Assembly: GCF_965221685.1 (NCBI RefSeq)
Contig: NZ_OZ244907.1
Source of the DNA: Palauibacter sp022826685
GTDB lineage: Bacteria > Gemmatimonadota > Gemmatimonadetes > Palauibacterales > Palauibacteraceae
Reading direction: 5' to 3' (one strand)
Length of the DNA stretch: 64,000 bases
Shown here: piece after piece, positions 50,656-59,498 of the stretch
Layout of the letters: every line of letters begins with the position of its first letter
Position numbering within the stretch: position 1 is the first letter of the stretch
Translations under genes and position numbers: made by a program
Notes under the pieces: generated by a model
The model's input: only the letters and a program-made list of their open reading frames with translations
What the model was told of the DNA's origin: nothing
Databases searched by the model: none

Positions 50656-51996
50656 ATGCGCACACGACACGCCCGGATCGTCGCCCGATCCGCCGTCTCA
50701 CTCCTCGCGGGCACCGCCCTCTTCGCGGGTGGCGCTCACCGACTGACCGGCCAGACGCCGAGTGACGAGGTCCGGCGCCTCGCCGAACATCCCGCCGTGC
50801 AGAGCGCCTTCGGGATCATCGAGGAACTCGAGCCGAGGACGATCCGCGAACTCATCGAACTCACGCAGGTTCCGGCGCCCCCCTTCACGGAGGACGAACG
50901 TGCCCGGGTCTACGCGGAGTGGCTCCGCGAGGCCGGCGCCGACTCCGTGTTCATCGACGAGGAGGGCAACGCGATCGGGATCCGGTACGGCCGGGGCGGC
51001 GCGCGGGGGTCGACGCCGGAGGGGGAGCGGCGGACCGTGGCGCTGTCGGGGCACTTGGACACGGTGTTCCCCGAGTTCGTCGACGTGACGGTCGAGCAGC
51101 GCGGAGACACGCTGTTCGCCCCCGGCATCGGCGACGACACGCGCGGCCTCATCGCGGTCCTCACGGTGCTGCGGGCGCTCGAGGCCGCCGGCATCGAGAC
51201 GGAGGCGGACGTTCAGTTCATCGGGACCGTCGGGGAGGAAGGGCTCGGCGACCTGCGCGGGATGAAACACCTGTTTCGCGAGGGGGCGGACCCCATCCAC
51301 ACCTGGATCGACGTCGACGGGACGGGACTCGGAAGGATCGTGAACAAGGGGCTCGGCTCCCATCGGTTCCGCGTCATCTTCCGGGGCCCGGGCGGCCATT
51401 CGTGGGGGGCGTTCGGGCTCGCGAACCCGGCGCACGCGCTGGGACGCGGGGTCCGCCACTTTCAGGACGTGGCGGACACGCTCACGCGCTCGGGGCCTCG
51501 CACGAGCTACAACGTGGGCCGGATCGGAGGCGGGACCTCGGTGAACGCGATCCCCTTCGAGGCGTGGATGGAAGTGGACATGCGGTCGGAGAGCGCGGAG
51601 AGCCTCGGGCGCATCGACGCCGCCTTCCGGGGGGCGATGCGCCGGGCGCTGGCGGAGGAAAACGCCCTGCGCCGGGCCGGACCCGAGATCGAACTCGAAC
51701 TGGACCAGATCGGCGACCGTCCCTCGGGAGAGGTCGCCGACGACCATCCCCTTGTCGAGCGGGCGATCGAGGTCATGCGGATCTTCGGGACCGAGCCCGA
51801 ACTCACGCGCTCTTCCACCGACTCGAACATCCCGATCGCACTCGGCATCCCCGCGGTGACGATCGGAAGCGGCGGCGTGGGAGGCGGCGCTCACTCACCC
51901 GCCGAATGGTGGATCAACCGCGACGGCCACCTCGGGATCCAGGCGAACCTCCTCCTGCTGGTGAGCGAGGCGGGTCTGGCCGAGCCCATCCCCTGA
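50656..51996 (+). CDS. Secreted M20-family metallopeptidase
   Basis: 446 residues with a signal (VSLLAGTALFAGGAHRLTGQ). Zinc-binding motifs of the M20 co-catalytic site are SGHLDTVFPE (first His and Asp), GIGDDTRGLIAV (bridging Asp), GTVGEEGLGDLRG (catalytic Glu pair) and GGVGGGAHSPAEWW (last His). The lid/dimer domain has FRGPGGHSWGAFG. It resembles peptidase T-like or carboxypeptidase G2-like enzymes that free amino acids from small peptides. The linked APC permease downstream would take up the products. GGGAGG lies about ten bases before the ATG. Confidence 0.93.
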   Translation: MRTRHARIVARSAVSLLAGTALFAGGAHRLTGQTPSDEVRRLAEHPAVQSAFGIIEELEPRTIRELIELTQVPAPPFTEDERARVYAEWLREAGADSVFIDEEGNAIGIRYGRGGARGSTPEGERRTVALSGHLDTVFPEFVDVTVEQRGDTLFAPGIGDDTRGLIAVLTVLRALEAAGIETEADVQFIGTVGEEGLGDLRGMKHLFREGADPIHTWIDVDGTGLGRIVNKGLGSHRFRVIFRGPGGHSWGAFGLANPAHALGRGVRHFQDVADTLTRSGPRTSYNVGRIGGGTSVNAIPFEAWMEVDMRSESAESLGRIDAAFRGAMRRALAEENALRRAGPEIELELDQIGDRPSGEVADDHPLVERAIEVMRIFGTEPELTRSSTDSNIPIALGIPAVTIGSGGVGGGAHSPAEWWINRDGHLGIQANLLLLVSEAGLAEPIP

Positions 51997-53351
51997 ACAC
52001 CCCCCGGCGGGCCGCCGGCGCCGGGTTCGGCCTCCACACGGCGGCGGCCGTGGTCGTCGCCAACATGATCGGGACCGGCGTCTTCACGAGCCTCGGATTC
52101 CAGCTCGAGTCTCTGCGGTCCGGGTTCGCCCTCCTCATGCTGTGGGTCGTGGGCGGGGTCGCGGCCGTGTGCGGCGCGCTCACCTACGCCGAGTTGGGGT
52201 CGACGATCCGGCGCTCCGGAGGCGAATACACTTTCCTCTCACACATCTACCACCCGGCCGCCGGCTTCGTCTCGGGCTGGATCTCGGCCACGATCGGGTT
52301 CGCGGCCCCCACGGCGCTGGCCGCGATCACGTTCGGGACGTACCTCTCGTCCGTCTTTCCGGTGCTGCCCTCCCGGTGGCTCGCCGTCGGCCTCGTCGTG
52401 CTGCTTTCGGTCGTCCATGGGCGCACGCACCGCACCTCGGGGGGCTTTCAGCGCTGGTCGACGACGGCCAAGGTCGCGCTGATCCTCGCCCTGGTCGCGG
52501 CCGGGCTGTCCTTCGTCGCGGAACCCCGGGAAGTCGGCGTGCTCCCCTCGGCGGACGGCGTGTCGAACGTGTTCTCCGCCGGGTTCGCCGTGTCGCTCAT
52601 CTTCGTGTCGTATTCGTACTCGGGGTGGAACGCCGCGACGTACGTGACGGGCGAACTCCGCGACCCGCGGCGGACGCTCCCCCGCGCCCTGGCAGCCGGG
52701 ACGCTGCTCGTGATGCTGCTCTACGTCGGACTCAACTACGTCTTCCTGCGGGCCGCCCCCGCGGAGGAAATGGTGGGACGGCTCGAGGTGGGATACATCG
52801 CGGCGGGGTACATATTCGGGCCGGTGGGGGCCGACCTGATGGGGATCACGCTCGCGCTCCTCCTCGTCTCCACGGTGAGCGCCATGGTGCTCGCGGGTCC
52901 GCGTGTCCTCCACGCGATCGGCGAGGACTACCCGACCTTCCGGTTCCTGAGTTCGATCAATGCACGCGGGACGCCCGGGGCGGCCATCTTCACGCAAGCC
53001 GCGATCAGCCTCCTCTTCATCCTCACGGAGTCCTTCGAAACCATCCTCGTCTTCTCCGGTTTCACGATGGGCCTCAACACGTTCCTGGCGGCGGGTGGAG
53101 TGTTCCTCCTTCGCCGGCGGCAGGCCTCGGGCCGGCAGTCCGCAACGGGCGAGGGACCCGACGCCGACGAACCGTATCGGACCTGGGGCTATCCCGTCAC
53201 GCCGCTCGTCTTCCTGGCGGTGACGGGTTGGACGCTGGCCTACATCCTGCGCGACCGCCCCCTCGAAGCGGGGCTGGGATTGGGGCTCATCGCCGTCGGC
53301 CTCGGCATCTACGCCGTCACGCGGGCCCGCGATCGAAGGACCCGCGCTTGA
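51993..53351 (+). CDS. APC-superfamily amino-acid permease (probable CTG start)
   Basis: About 452 residues with 12 membrane helices. The first helix holds the substrate-loop motif MIGTGVFTS; later come GALTYAELGSTIRRSGGEYTFL and SYSGWNAATYVTGELRDPRRTLPRA, typical of LAT/CAT-like members. No ATG, GTG or TTG lies in frame between the end of M20 and helix 1. The only position that keeps helix 1 whole is a CTG at 51993 overlapping the M20 stop as CTGA. A GTG at 52050 would cut into helix 1. The stop overlaps the next gene as TTGA. Confidence 0.85.
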   Translation: MNTPRRAAGAGFGLHTAAAVVVANMIGTGVFTSLGFQLESLRSGFALLMLWVVGGVAAVCGALTYAELGSTIRRSGGEYTFLSHIYHPAAGFVSGWISATIGFAAPTALAAITFGTYLSSVFPVLPSRWLAVGLVVLLSVVHGRTHRTSGGFQRWSTTAKVALILALVAAGLSFVAEPREVGVLPSADGVSNVFSAGFAVSLIFVSYSYSGWNAATYVTGELRDPRRTLPRALAAGTLLVMLLYVGLNYVFLRAAPAEEMVGRLEVGYIAAGYIFGPVGADLMGITLALLLVSTVSAMVLAGPRVLHAIGEDYPTFRFLSSINARGTPGAAIFTQAAISLLFILTESFETILVFSGFTMGLNTFLAAGGVFLLRRRQASGRQSATGEGPDADEPYRTWGYPVTPLVFLAVTGWTLAYILRDRPLEAGLGLGLIAVGLGIYAVTRARDRRTRA

Positions 53352-54316
53352 ACCCGAGCCCGCAGGCGGCTTCCCCGAAGGCCCTGCTGCTCGCGTTTGC
53401 GGCGGTGTACCTGGTCTGGGGATCGACCTACCTGGCCATCCGTTTCGGCGTGGAGACGATCCCGCCCTTCCTCCTCGGGGGAACGCGCTTCCTGGCGGCG
53501 GGTGTGATCCTCGCCGTCGTGTCCCGCCGCCGGGGCGCGCCGGTCCCGAAACCTTCGGAATGGAGGGCTGCCACCATCTCGGGCGTGTTCATGGTCGTGG
53601 GCGGCAACGGACTCGTGTGCTGGGCGGCGCAGTACGTGCCCTCGGGACTCACGGCTCTGCTCGTGGCCACGGTACCGCTGTGGCTGGTCGCGATCGCGCG
53701 CGTGGGGCCGGACCGCGAGGCGGCGAGCCCCATGGAAATTGCGGGACTCGTGCTGGGCCTCGGGGGCGTGGCGCTCCTCGTGGGGACCTCGGGGGCGGAA
53801 GTCGGCATTCGCGGGGCGAGCGCGAACCAGGTCGCGGCCGGAGCGCTCGTCGTCGTGGGGGCGTCCATCTGCTGGGCGATCGGCTCCATGTACAACCGGC
53901 GGGCCGCGTTGCCGCAGCCGCCGCTCTACGGCACGGCGCTGACGATGGCCGCCGGGGGCCTGATCCTCGTGCTGATCGGACTGGCGGCGGGAGAGTTCGG
54001 CCGTCTGTCGCTCGGGGACGTGTCGCTGAGATCGTGGCTGTCGCTCGCCTACCTGGCGGCGATGGGGTCGATCGTGGCCTTCTCGGCCTACATGTGGCTC
54101 CTGCGCACCGTGCGGCCGGCCGCCGCGGGCACGTACGCGTACGTGAACCCGGTCGTGGCGCTCTTTCTGGGCTGGTGGCTCGCGGACGAGGCGTTCACGC
54201 TGCCGATGCTGGCGGGCACCGTGATCATCGTGGCGGGAGTCGTGCTGGTACAGCGGGGGCGGGCGCCGAAGGGCGGCCCGAGGCCGGCGACCGTGCGGGC
54301 GCCAGCCTCGAGGTAG
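53348..54316 (+). CDS. EamA-family (DMT superfamily) metabolite exporter, YedA/RhaT-like
   Basis: 322 residues with ten predicted membrane helices in two EamA repeats. The first has AAVYLVWGSTYLAIRFGVETIPPFLLGGTRF; the second has GASICWAIGSMYNRRA through AYVNPVVALFLGWWLADE. The TTG start overlaps the permease stop (TTGA). EamA proteins usually export amino acids or related metabolites. With the M20 peptidase and APC permease it makes a peptide breakdown, uptake and overflow set. Confidence 0.92.
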   Translation: MNPSPQAASPKALLLAFAAVYLVWGSTYLAIRFGVETIPPFLLGGTRFLAAGVILAVVSRRRGAPVPKPSEWRAATISGVFMVVGGNGLVCWAAQYVPSGLTALLVATVPLWLVAIARVGPDREAASPMEIAGLVLGLGGVALLVGTSGAEVGIRGASANQVAAGALVVVGASICWAIGSMYNRRAALPQPPLYGTALTMAAGGLILVLIGLAAGEFGRLSLGDVSLRSWLSLAYLAAMGSIVAFSAYMWLLRTVRPAAAGTYAYVNPVVALFLGWWLADEAFTLPMLAGTVIIVAGVVLVQRGRAPKGGPRPATVRAPASR

Positions 54317-54328
54317 CCCCCCGCGCGG

Positions 54329-54715
54329 TCAGAGGGAGAGCGGAGGCCGGCGCCGCTGCTGCTGTTCGGCCACGTATTCCCGGTACGTCTCCACCTGCTC
54401 GTCGCTCAGCACCTCGGCCAGCTTCGTCTCCGTCTCCTGCTGGAACTCCTGCATCATCTGCATCATGGCGTTCCGGTCCATCGAGCCCCGCGCGGCCTGG
54501 AAACGCTCGCGGCGGCTCTCCGCCTGGGTCTCGAGGATTTCACGGACCTTCACGACCTGCTCCTCATCCAGCGTGAGCCGCTCCGTGAGGGCGGTCATCT
54601 GGTCGTCGAGGCTCATGCCGAAGCCGCGCGCGCCCCGCTGAGCCTGCGCCTCGAGCGGCGCCGCGGCGGCGAGTGCGACCAGTACGAGAGCGAACGCTCC
54701 GATCATCTTTCTCAT
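54329..54715 (-). CDS. Small periplasmic Spy/CpxP-like protein
   Basis: 128 residues. ATG 54715 follows AGGGAGGATATCG; the longer frame upstream is discarded. A Sec signal (GAFALVLVALAAAAPLEAQA) precedes a helical domain with LTERLTLDEEQVVKVREIL and MQEFQQETETKLAEVLSDEQVETYREYV. This is the LTxxQ-like double pattern of Spy/CpxP chaperones and zinc-resistance-associated relatives. Met- and Gln-rich helices may also bind metal. It lies tail-to-tail with the EamA exporter. Confidence 0.8.
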   Translation of the reverse strand: MRKMIGAFALVLVALAAAAPLEAQAQRGARGFGMSLDDQMTALTERLTLDEEQVVKVREILETQAESRRERFQAARGSMDRNAMMQMMQEFQQETETKLAEVLSDEQVETYREYVAEQQQRRRPPLSL

Positions 54716-54952
54716 CGATATCCTCCCTTTCCTGCCTTCTTCCTTGCCTGTTCCCTGGCTGCTTCCCCTGCCTGCTTCCCTTTGCGTCAGGTGCAGCCCC
54801 TTCACCCGAAACGACACGGATCCCGCCGGAAACGTTATCGACCCTTGCGCCAGGCGCTTCGGATGCGCTCAGCTAGGAAGCACGGGACGACGAAGGCCGA
54901 GAGCGTGACAGAGGGGGGGCTTCGGCCGCCACACGCCACAGGAAAAAACGTC

Positions 54953-56437
54953 ATGGGGGTTCGCATGAGGGTTCAGCAGGAGATCCGTCATCGGTTCCGG
55001 ACCTGCGCCGCCGTGGGCGGCATGCTCCTGGTCACCGGTTGTGCGGGAGAACGCAGCGTGCCCGCGGAAGACGAGGCGGCCCACGAGCGCTCGCACATCG
55101 CGGGAATGGCGGCGCACCACATCTGCTCGGGCGTCTTCGTCGTGGGACGCGACTACGAGCGCTCCGTGGACGAGGTCGTGGCGCAGGACATCCGGCGTTT
55201 CCCGTTGTTCAACTGGCAGGATGACTTCGATTACACGGTGAACTTCGAGACGCGCACCGCCTCCGTGTCGGCAGCGGACTTCGGCACGCGCTCCGCCGAG
55301 TACAACGGGGACCAGGGGTGCACGATCCTGCCGGCCGAACTCGACGACGTGACGTACGAACCGCAGGTCGTCGAGCGGCTCATTCCCGATCCCGACGCCA
55401 CCGCGTGGCCGACGGGCGATGTCGGCGCCTACCACGACCCGCCGCCGCCGGAGGTCGACATGGAGGCGCTCGAGGCCGCCCTCGACTGGACGATGGCCCA
55501 GGGCGAGCACAACACGCGGGCACTCGTCGTCATCTACGCGGGAAAGATCCTCGGCGAGCGCTACGCGCCCGGCTTCACGCGCAATACGCCGCAGATCTCG
55601 TGGTCCCAGGGGAAGAGCATCGCGAGCGCCCTCGTCGGCGCGGCGATCCAGGCCGGTCACCTCGACGCCGGACTCGACGACCCGGTGCCCGTGCCCGAAT
55701 GGCACGGGGAGGACGACCCGCGCCGGGAGATCCGCATCCGGGACATCCTGAACATGAGTTCGGGCCTCGACTTCCTGAATCTGGGCCTGGCGGACTCGCT
55801 CTCGTGGACGCACGCGAACGAACACTTCCAGATCTACTTCGAGGGGATCGATGTGTTCGAGCATGCGATCGACCAGCCGATGGACACGCTGCCGGGCGCG
55901 ATCTTCCGCTACCGGAACTCCGACCCGCTCACGGCGAACCGGATCGTGCGACATGCGGCCGAGGCGCGGGGGGAGGACTGGCTCACGTACCCCCAGCGCA
56001 TCCTGTTCGACCGCATCGGGGCGCGGAACTACGTCCTTGAGACGGACGCGTGGGGCAACTTCATCATCTCCGGCTACGACTACGGGAGCGCCTGGGACTG
56101 GGCCCGGTTCGGCCTCCTCCACCTGTGGGATGGGGTGTGGCCGACGCCCGACGGCGGGTCCGACCGCGTCCTCCCGGAGGGGTGGGTGGACTTCGTGAGC
56201 ACGCCGGCTCCAGGCGCCGAAGCGCTGCAGTACGGCGGTCTGTTCTGGCTCAATCGCGGCGGCTCGCTGCCCCGCGCACCGGAGGACGCCTACTGGGCGG
56301 CCGGATTCATGGGACAGTACACCGCCATTATCCCGTCGTACGATCTCGTGATCGTCCGGCTCGGACCGAGTCCCGGCGACACGGGCGCGTACCTCTCGGA
56401 CATCATCGGCGAGGTGACCGATGCGATCGACCGCTAG
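54953..56437 (+). CDS. Beta-lactamase-fold serine hydrolase lipoprotein, tandem copy 1
   Basis: 494 residues from ATG 54953 (AGGA nine bases upstream). Lipoprotein signal CAAVGGMLLVTGC. An N-terminal domain of about 150 residues has the family-specific AAHHICSGVFVVGRDYERS and EYNGDQGCTILP, with a probable Cys pair. The COG1680-type hydrolase follows: SxxK in ISWSQGKSIAS (Ser about 218) and YxN in FRYRNSDP. The last active-site block (AAGFMGQYTAIIPSYDL) lacks the usual HxG/KTG, as in NylB-like esterases. Likely an esterase or amidase on an outer-surface substrate. Its 3' end overlaps copy 2 by 17 bases. Confidence 0.87.
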   Translation: MGVRMRVQQEIRHRFRTCAAVGGMLLVTGCAGERSVPAEDEAAHERSHIAGMAAHHICSGVFVVGRDYERSVDEVVAQDIRRFPLFNWQDDFDYTVNFETRTASVSAADFGTRSAEYNGDQGCTILPAELDDVTYEPQVVERLIPDPDATAWPTGDVGAYHDPPPPEVDMEALEAALDWTMAQGEHNTRALVVIYAGKILGERYAPGFTRNTPQISWSQGKSIASALVGAAIQAGHLDAGLDDPVPVPEWHGEDDPRREIRIRDILNMSSGLDFLNLGLADSLSWTHANEHFQIYFEGIDVFEHAIDQPMDTLPGAIFRYRNSDPLTANRIVRHAAEARGEDWLTYPQRILFDRIGARNYVLETDAWGNFIISGYDYGSAWDWARFGLLHLWDGVWPTPDGGSDRVLPEGWVDFVSTPAPGAEALQYGGLFWLNRGGSLPRAPEDAYWAAGFMGQYTAIIPSYDLVIVRLGPSPGDTGAYLSDIIGEVTDAIDR

Positions 56438-57911
56438 CCTGTCCGCCCTTCCCCGCAGCGGCGCCGGCCCCCTGGTCGCGGCGGTCGCCTTCCTGGTGCC
56501 CGGCTGCGCGCCCGAATCGGACGCACGGGTCGAAACGGAGGTGGAAGACGAGGCCCATATCCGCGGACACGTCGCCGGGATGTCCGCGCACCACCTCTGC
56601 GCCGGCGTGTTCGTCGTGGGCCGGGATTACGAGCGCTCCGTGGAGGAAGTCGTAGCGCAGGACATCCGTCCCTTCGACCGGTTCGACTGGCAGGACGGCT
56701 TCGAGTATGCGGTGGACTTCGAGACGCGCACGGCTTCGGTCTCGGGAGATGGAGTCCCGACGCAGTACGCGGAGTACAACGGGGACCAGGGGTGTACGAT
56801 CCTCCCGGACGGGTTCGAGGATGTGACCTTCGAGCCGCAGGTCGTCGAGCGGCGCAGTCCGGACCCCGACGTCACCGCGTGGCCCACGGGGGATGTCGGC
56901 GCGTACCATGAACCGCCGCCCGCCGAGGTCGACATGGCCGCGCTCGGAGCGGCTCTCGACTGGGCGATGGCCCAGAGCGAACACAACACGCGGGCGGTCG
57001 TCGTCATTTACGCGGGGAGGATCCTCGGCGAGCGCTACGCCCCGGGCTTCACGCGTCACACGCCGCAGATCTCGTGGTCGCAGGGGAAGAGCATCGCGAG
57101 CGCCCTCGTCGGGGCCGCGATCCAGGCCGGCCACCTCGACGCCGGACTCGACGACCCCGCGCCGGTGCCCGAGTGGCAGGGAGCCGATGACCCGCGCCGC
57201 GAGATCCGGCTCCGCGACCTCCTGAACATGAGTTCGGGGCTGGATTTCCTGAACCTGGGCTCGGATCCGGTGCTCCGCTGGACGCACGCGCACGAACACT
57301 CCCGGATCTACTTCGAGGGGATCGACGTGTTCGAGCACGCGATCGACCAGCCCATGGACACGCTGCCCGGCGCGATCTTCCGCTACCGGAACTCCGATCC
57401 GCTCACGGCGACCCGCATCGTCCGGCAGGCGGTCGAGGCGCGCGGAGAGGACTGGCTCACCTACCCGCAGCGCATCCTGTTCGACCGCATCGGGGCCCGG
57501 AACTACGTCCTCGAGACGGACGCCTGGGGCAACTTCATCATTACCGGCTACGACTACGGGAGCGCGTGGGACTGGGCCCGGTTCGGGCTCCTCCACCTGT
57601 GGGACGGCGTGTGGCCGACGCCCGCTGGCGGATCCGACCGCATCCTCCCCGAGGGCTGGGTCGACTTCGTCAGCACGCCCGCTCCCGGCGCCGAACTCCT
57701 CAATTACGGCGGGTTGTTCTGGGTCAATCGAGGCGGCGCCTTCCCCCGCGCGCCGGAGGACGCCTTCTGGGCCGCGGGCGCCATGGGCCAGTACACGGCC
57801 ATCATCCCCTCATACGACCTCGTGATCGTCCGGCTCGGACCGAGTCCCACCGACCACGGAGCCTACATGTCCGACATCATCGGCGACGTGACAGCCGCCA
57901 TCGCCCGGTAG
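56421..57911 (+). CDS. Beta-lactamase-fold serine hydrolase lipoprotein, tandem copy 2
   Basis: 496 residues, collinear with the flanking copies. Lipoprotein signal VAAVAFLVPGCAP; AHHLCAGVFVVGRDYERS; SxxK in ISWSQGKSIAS; YxN in FRYRNSDP. The central and C-terminal parts match copy 1 nearly residue for residue over long stretches, while the signal and the segment around SGDGVPTQYAEYNGDQ differ most. The start lies inside copy 1, so the two are translationally linked. Confidence 0.87.
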   Translation: MRSTASLSALPRSGAGPLVAAVAFLVPGCAPESDARVETEVEDEAHIRGHVAGMSAHHLCAGVFVVGRDYERSVEEVVAQDIRPFDRFDWQDGFEYAVDFETRTASVSGDGVPTQYAEYNGDQGCTILPDGFEDVTFEPQVVERRSPDPDVTAWPTGDVGAYHEPPPAEVDMAALGAALDWAMAQSEHNTRAVVVIYAGRILGERYAPGFTRHTPQISWSQGKSIASALVGAAIQAGHLDAGLDDPAPVPEWQGADDPRREIRLRDLLNMSSGLDFLNLGSDPVLRWTHAHEHSRIYFEGIDVFEHAIDQPMDTLPGAIFRYRNSDPLTATRIVRQAVEARGEDWLTYPQRILFDRIGARNYVLETDAWGNFIITGYDYGSAWDWARFGLLHLWDGVWPTPAGGSDRILPEGWVDFVSTPAPGAELLNYGGLFWVNRGGAFPRAPEDAFWAAGAMGQYTAIIPSYDLVIVRLGPSPTDHGAYMSDIIGDVTAAIAR

Positions 57912-57928
57912 AAGCCGAAGGAGGGCTC

Positions 57929-59401
57929 ATGCCCACTCGTCATTCGTGGTGGACCCTGCCCGTGCTCGCGACGACGGTCGTGACTTCCGCCTGCGGACCG
58001 GAGCCCGGGGGGCAGGTGATGGAATCCGGGGCGCACGACCGGGCCGATGTTCGGGGGAACGTGGCGGGGATGGCGGCTCACCATATCTGCGCGGGCGTAT
58101 TCGTCGTGGGGCGAGACTACGAGCGCTCGCCCGAGGAGGTCGTGACCCAGGACATCCGGCGCTTCGACATCTTCAAGTGGCAGGACGACTTCGATTACGC
58201 GGTGAACTTCGAGACACGCACCGTGTCCGTCTCCGGGGAGGACTTCGGCACGCGGTCCGCCGAGTACAACGGCGACCAGGGGTGTACGGTCCTTCCGGCC
58301 GGCCTCGAGGATGTCACCTTCGAACCGCAGGTGGTCGAACGGCTGAGCCCCGATCCCGCTGTGACCGCCTGGCCGACGGGAGACGTGGACGCCTACCACG
58401 ACCCGGCGCCCGCAGAGGTCGACATGGGCGCGCTCGAGGGCGCGCTCGACTGGACGATGGCCCAGGCCGAGCACAACACGCGCGCACTCGTCGTTGTCTA
58501 CGCCGGGAAGATCCTGGGCGAGCGCTACGCACCCGGCTTCACGCGCAACACGCCGCAGATCTCATGGTCCCAGGGCAAGAGCATCTCCAGCGCTCTCGTG
58601 GGCGCGGCGATGCAGGCGGGCCATCTGGACGCCGGACTCGACGACCTTGCGCCCGTGCCCGAATGGCAGGCGGAGGGGGACCCGCGCCGGAAGATCCGGA
58701 TCCGGGACATCCTCAACATGAGTTCGGGGCTCGACTTCGTGAATCTGGGCTGGCGAGACTCGCTGTCGTGGACGCACGTGGACGAACACCGCCGAATCTA
58801 TTTCGACGGGATCGATGTCTTCGAGCACGCCGTCAACCAGCCGATGGACCGCGCGCCCGGGGAGATCTTCCGCTATCGGAATTCCGACCCGCTGACGGCA
58901 AACTACATCGTCCGGGAGGCCGTCGAAGCACGCGGCGAGAACTGGCTGGCCTATCCCCAGCGCATCCTGTTCGACCGCATCGGAGCCCGAAACTACGTCC
59001 TCGAGACGGATGCCTGGGGCAACTTCATCATCAGCGGTTACGACTACGGCAGCGCATGGGACTGGGTCCGGTTCGGTCTCCTCCATCTGTGGGACGGAGT
59101 GTGGCCGACTCCCAATGGGGAATCGGACCGGATCCTGCCCGAAGGCTGGGTAGACTTCATCAGCACGCCCGCTCCCGGGGCCGAACTGCGCGACTACGGC
59201 GGGTTGTTCTGGGTCAACCGCGGCGGCGCCCTCCCCCGCGCTCCGGAGGACGCCTTCTGGGCGGCGGGGTTCATGGGACAATACACGGTGATCATACCGT
59301 CGTACGACCTGGTGATCGTCCGGCTGGGACCGAGCCCCGGCGACATCAACGCCTATCTCTCCGACATCGTGGGAGAGGTGACGGCCGCCATCGGGCGCTA
59401 G
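57929..59401 (+). CDS. Beta-lactamase-fold serine hydrolase lipoprotein, tandem copy 3
   Basis: 490 residues. ATG 57929 follows a strong AAGGAGGG, 17 bases after copy 2. Lipoprotein signal VLATTVVTSACGP, then AHHICAGVFVVGRDYERS, SQGKSISS and YRN as in the other copies. Differences concentrate at WRDSLSWTHVDEHRRIYFDG and the loop APGEIFRYRN near the active site, where substrate choice would be expected to shift. It ends 97 bases before the metalloprotease gene, and all four may form one transcript. Confidence 0.87.
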   Translation: MPTRHSWWTLPVLATTVVTSACGPEPGGQVMESGAHDRADVRGNVAGMAAHHICAGVFVVGRDYERSPEEVVTQDIRRFDIFKWQDDFDYAVNFETRTVSVSGEDFGTRSAEYNGDQGCTVLPAGLEDVTFEPQVVERLSPDPAVTAWPTGDVDAYHDPAPAEVDMGALEGALDWTMAQAEHNTRALVVVYAGKILGERYAPGFTRNTPQISWSQGKSISSALVGAAMQAGHLDAGLDDLAPVPEWQAEGDPRRKIRIRDILNMSSGLDFVNLGWRDSLSWTHVDEHRRIYFDGIDVFEHAVNQPMDRAPGEIFRYRNSDPLTANYIVREAVEARGENWLAYPQRILFDRIGARNYVLETDAWGNFIISGYDYGSAWDWVRFGLLHLWDGVWPTPNGESDRILPEGWVDFISTPAPGAELRDYGGLFWVNRGGALPRAPEDAFWAAGFMGQYTVIIPSYDLVIVRLGPSPGDINAYLSDIVGEVTAAIGR

Positions 59402-59498
59402 CAGCCCGCTCCCTCTTCGTCCGGATCGGCCCTAATGTGTTACCTCTCCCTCCGATTGCCGAGGGAGCCCGACCACTCATCACCCTCAGGAGGCTCCT

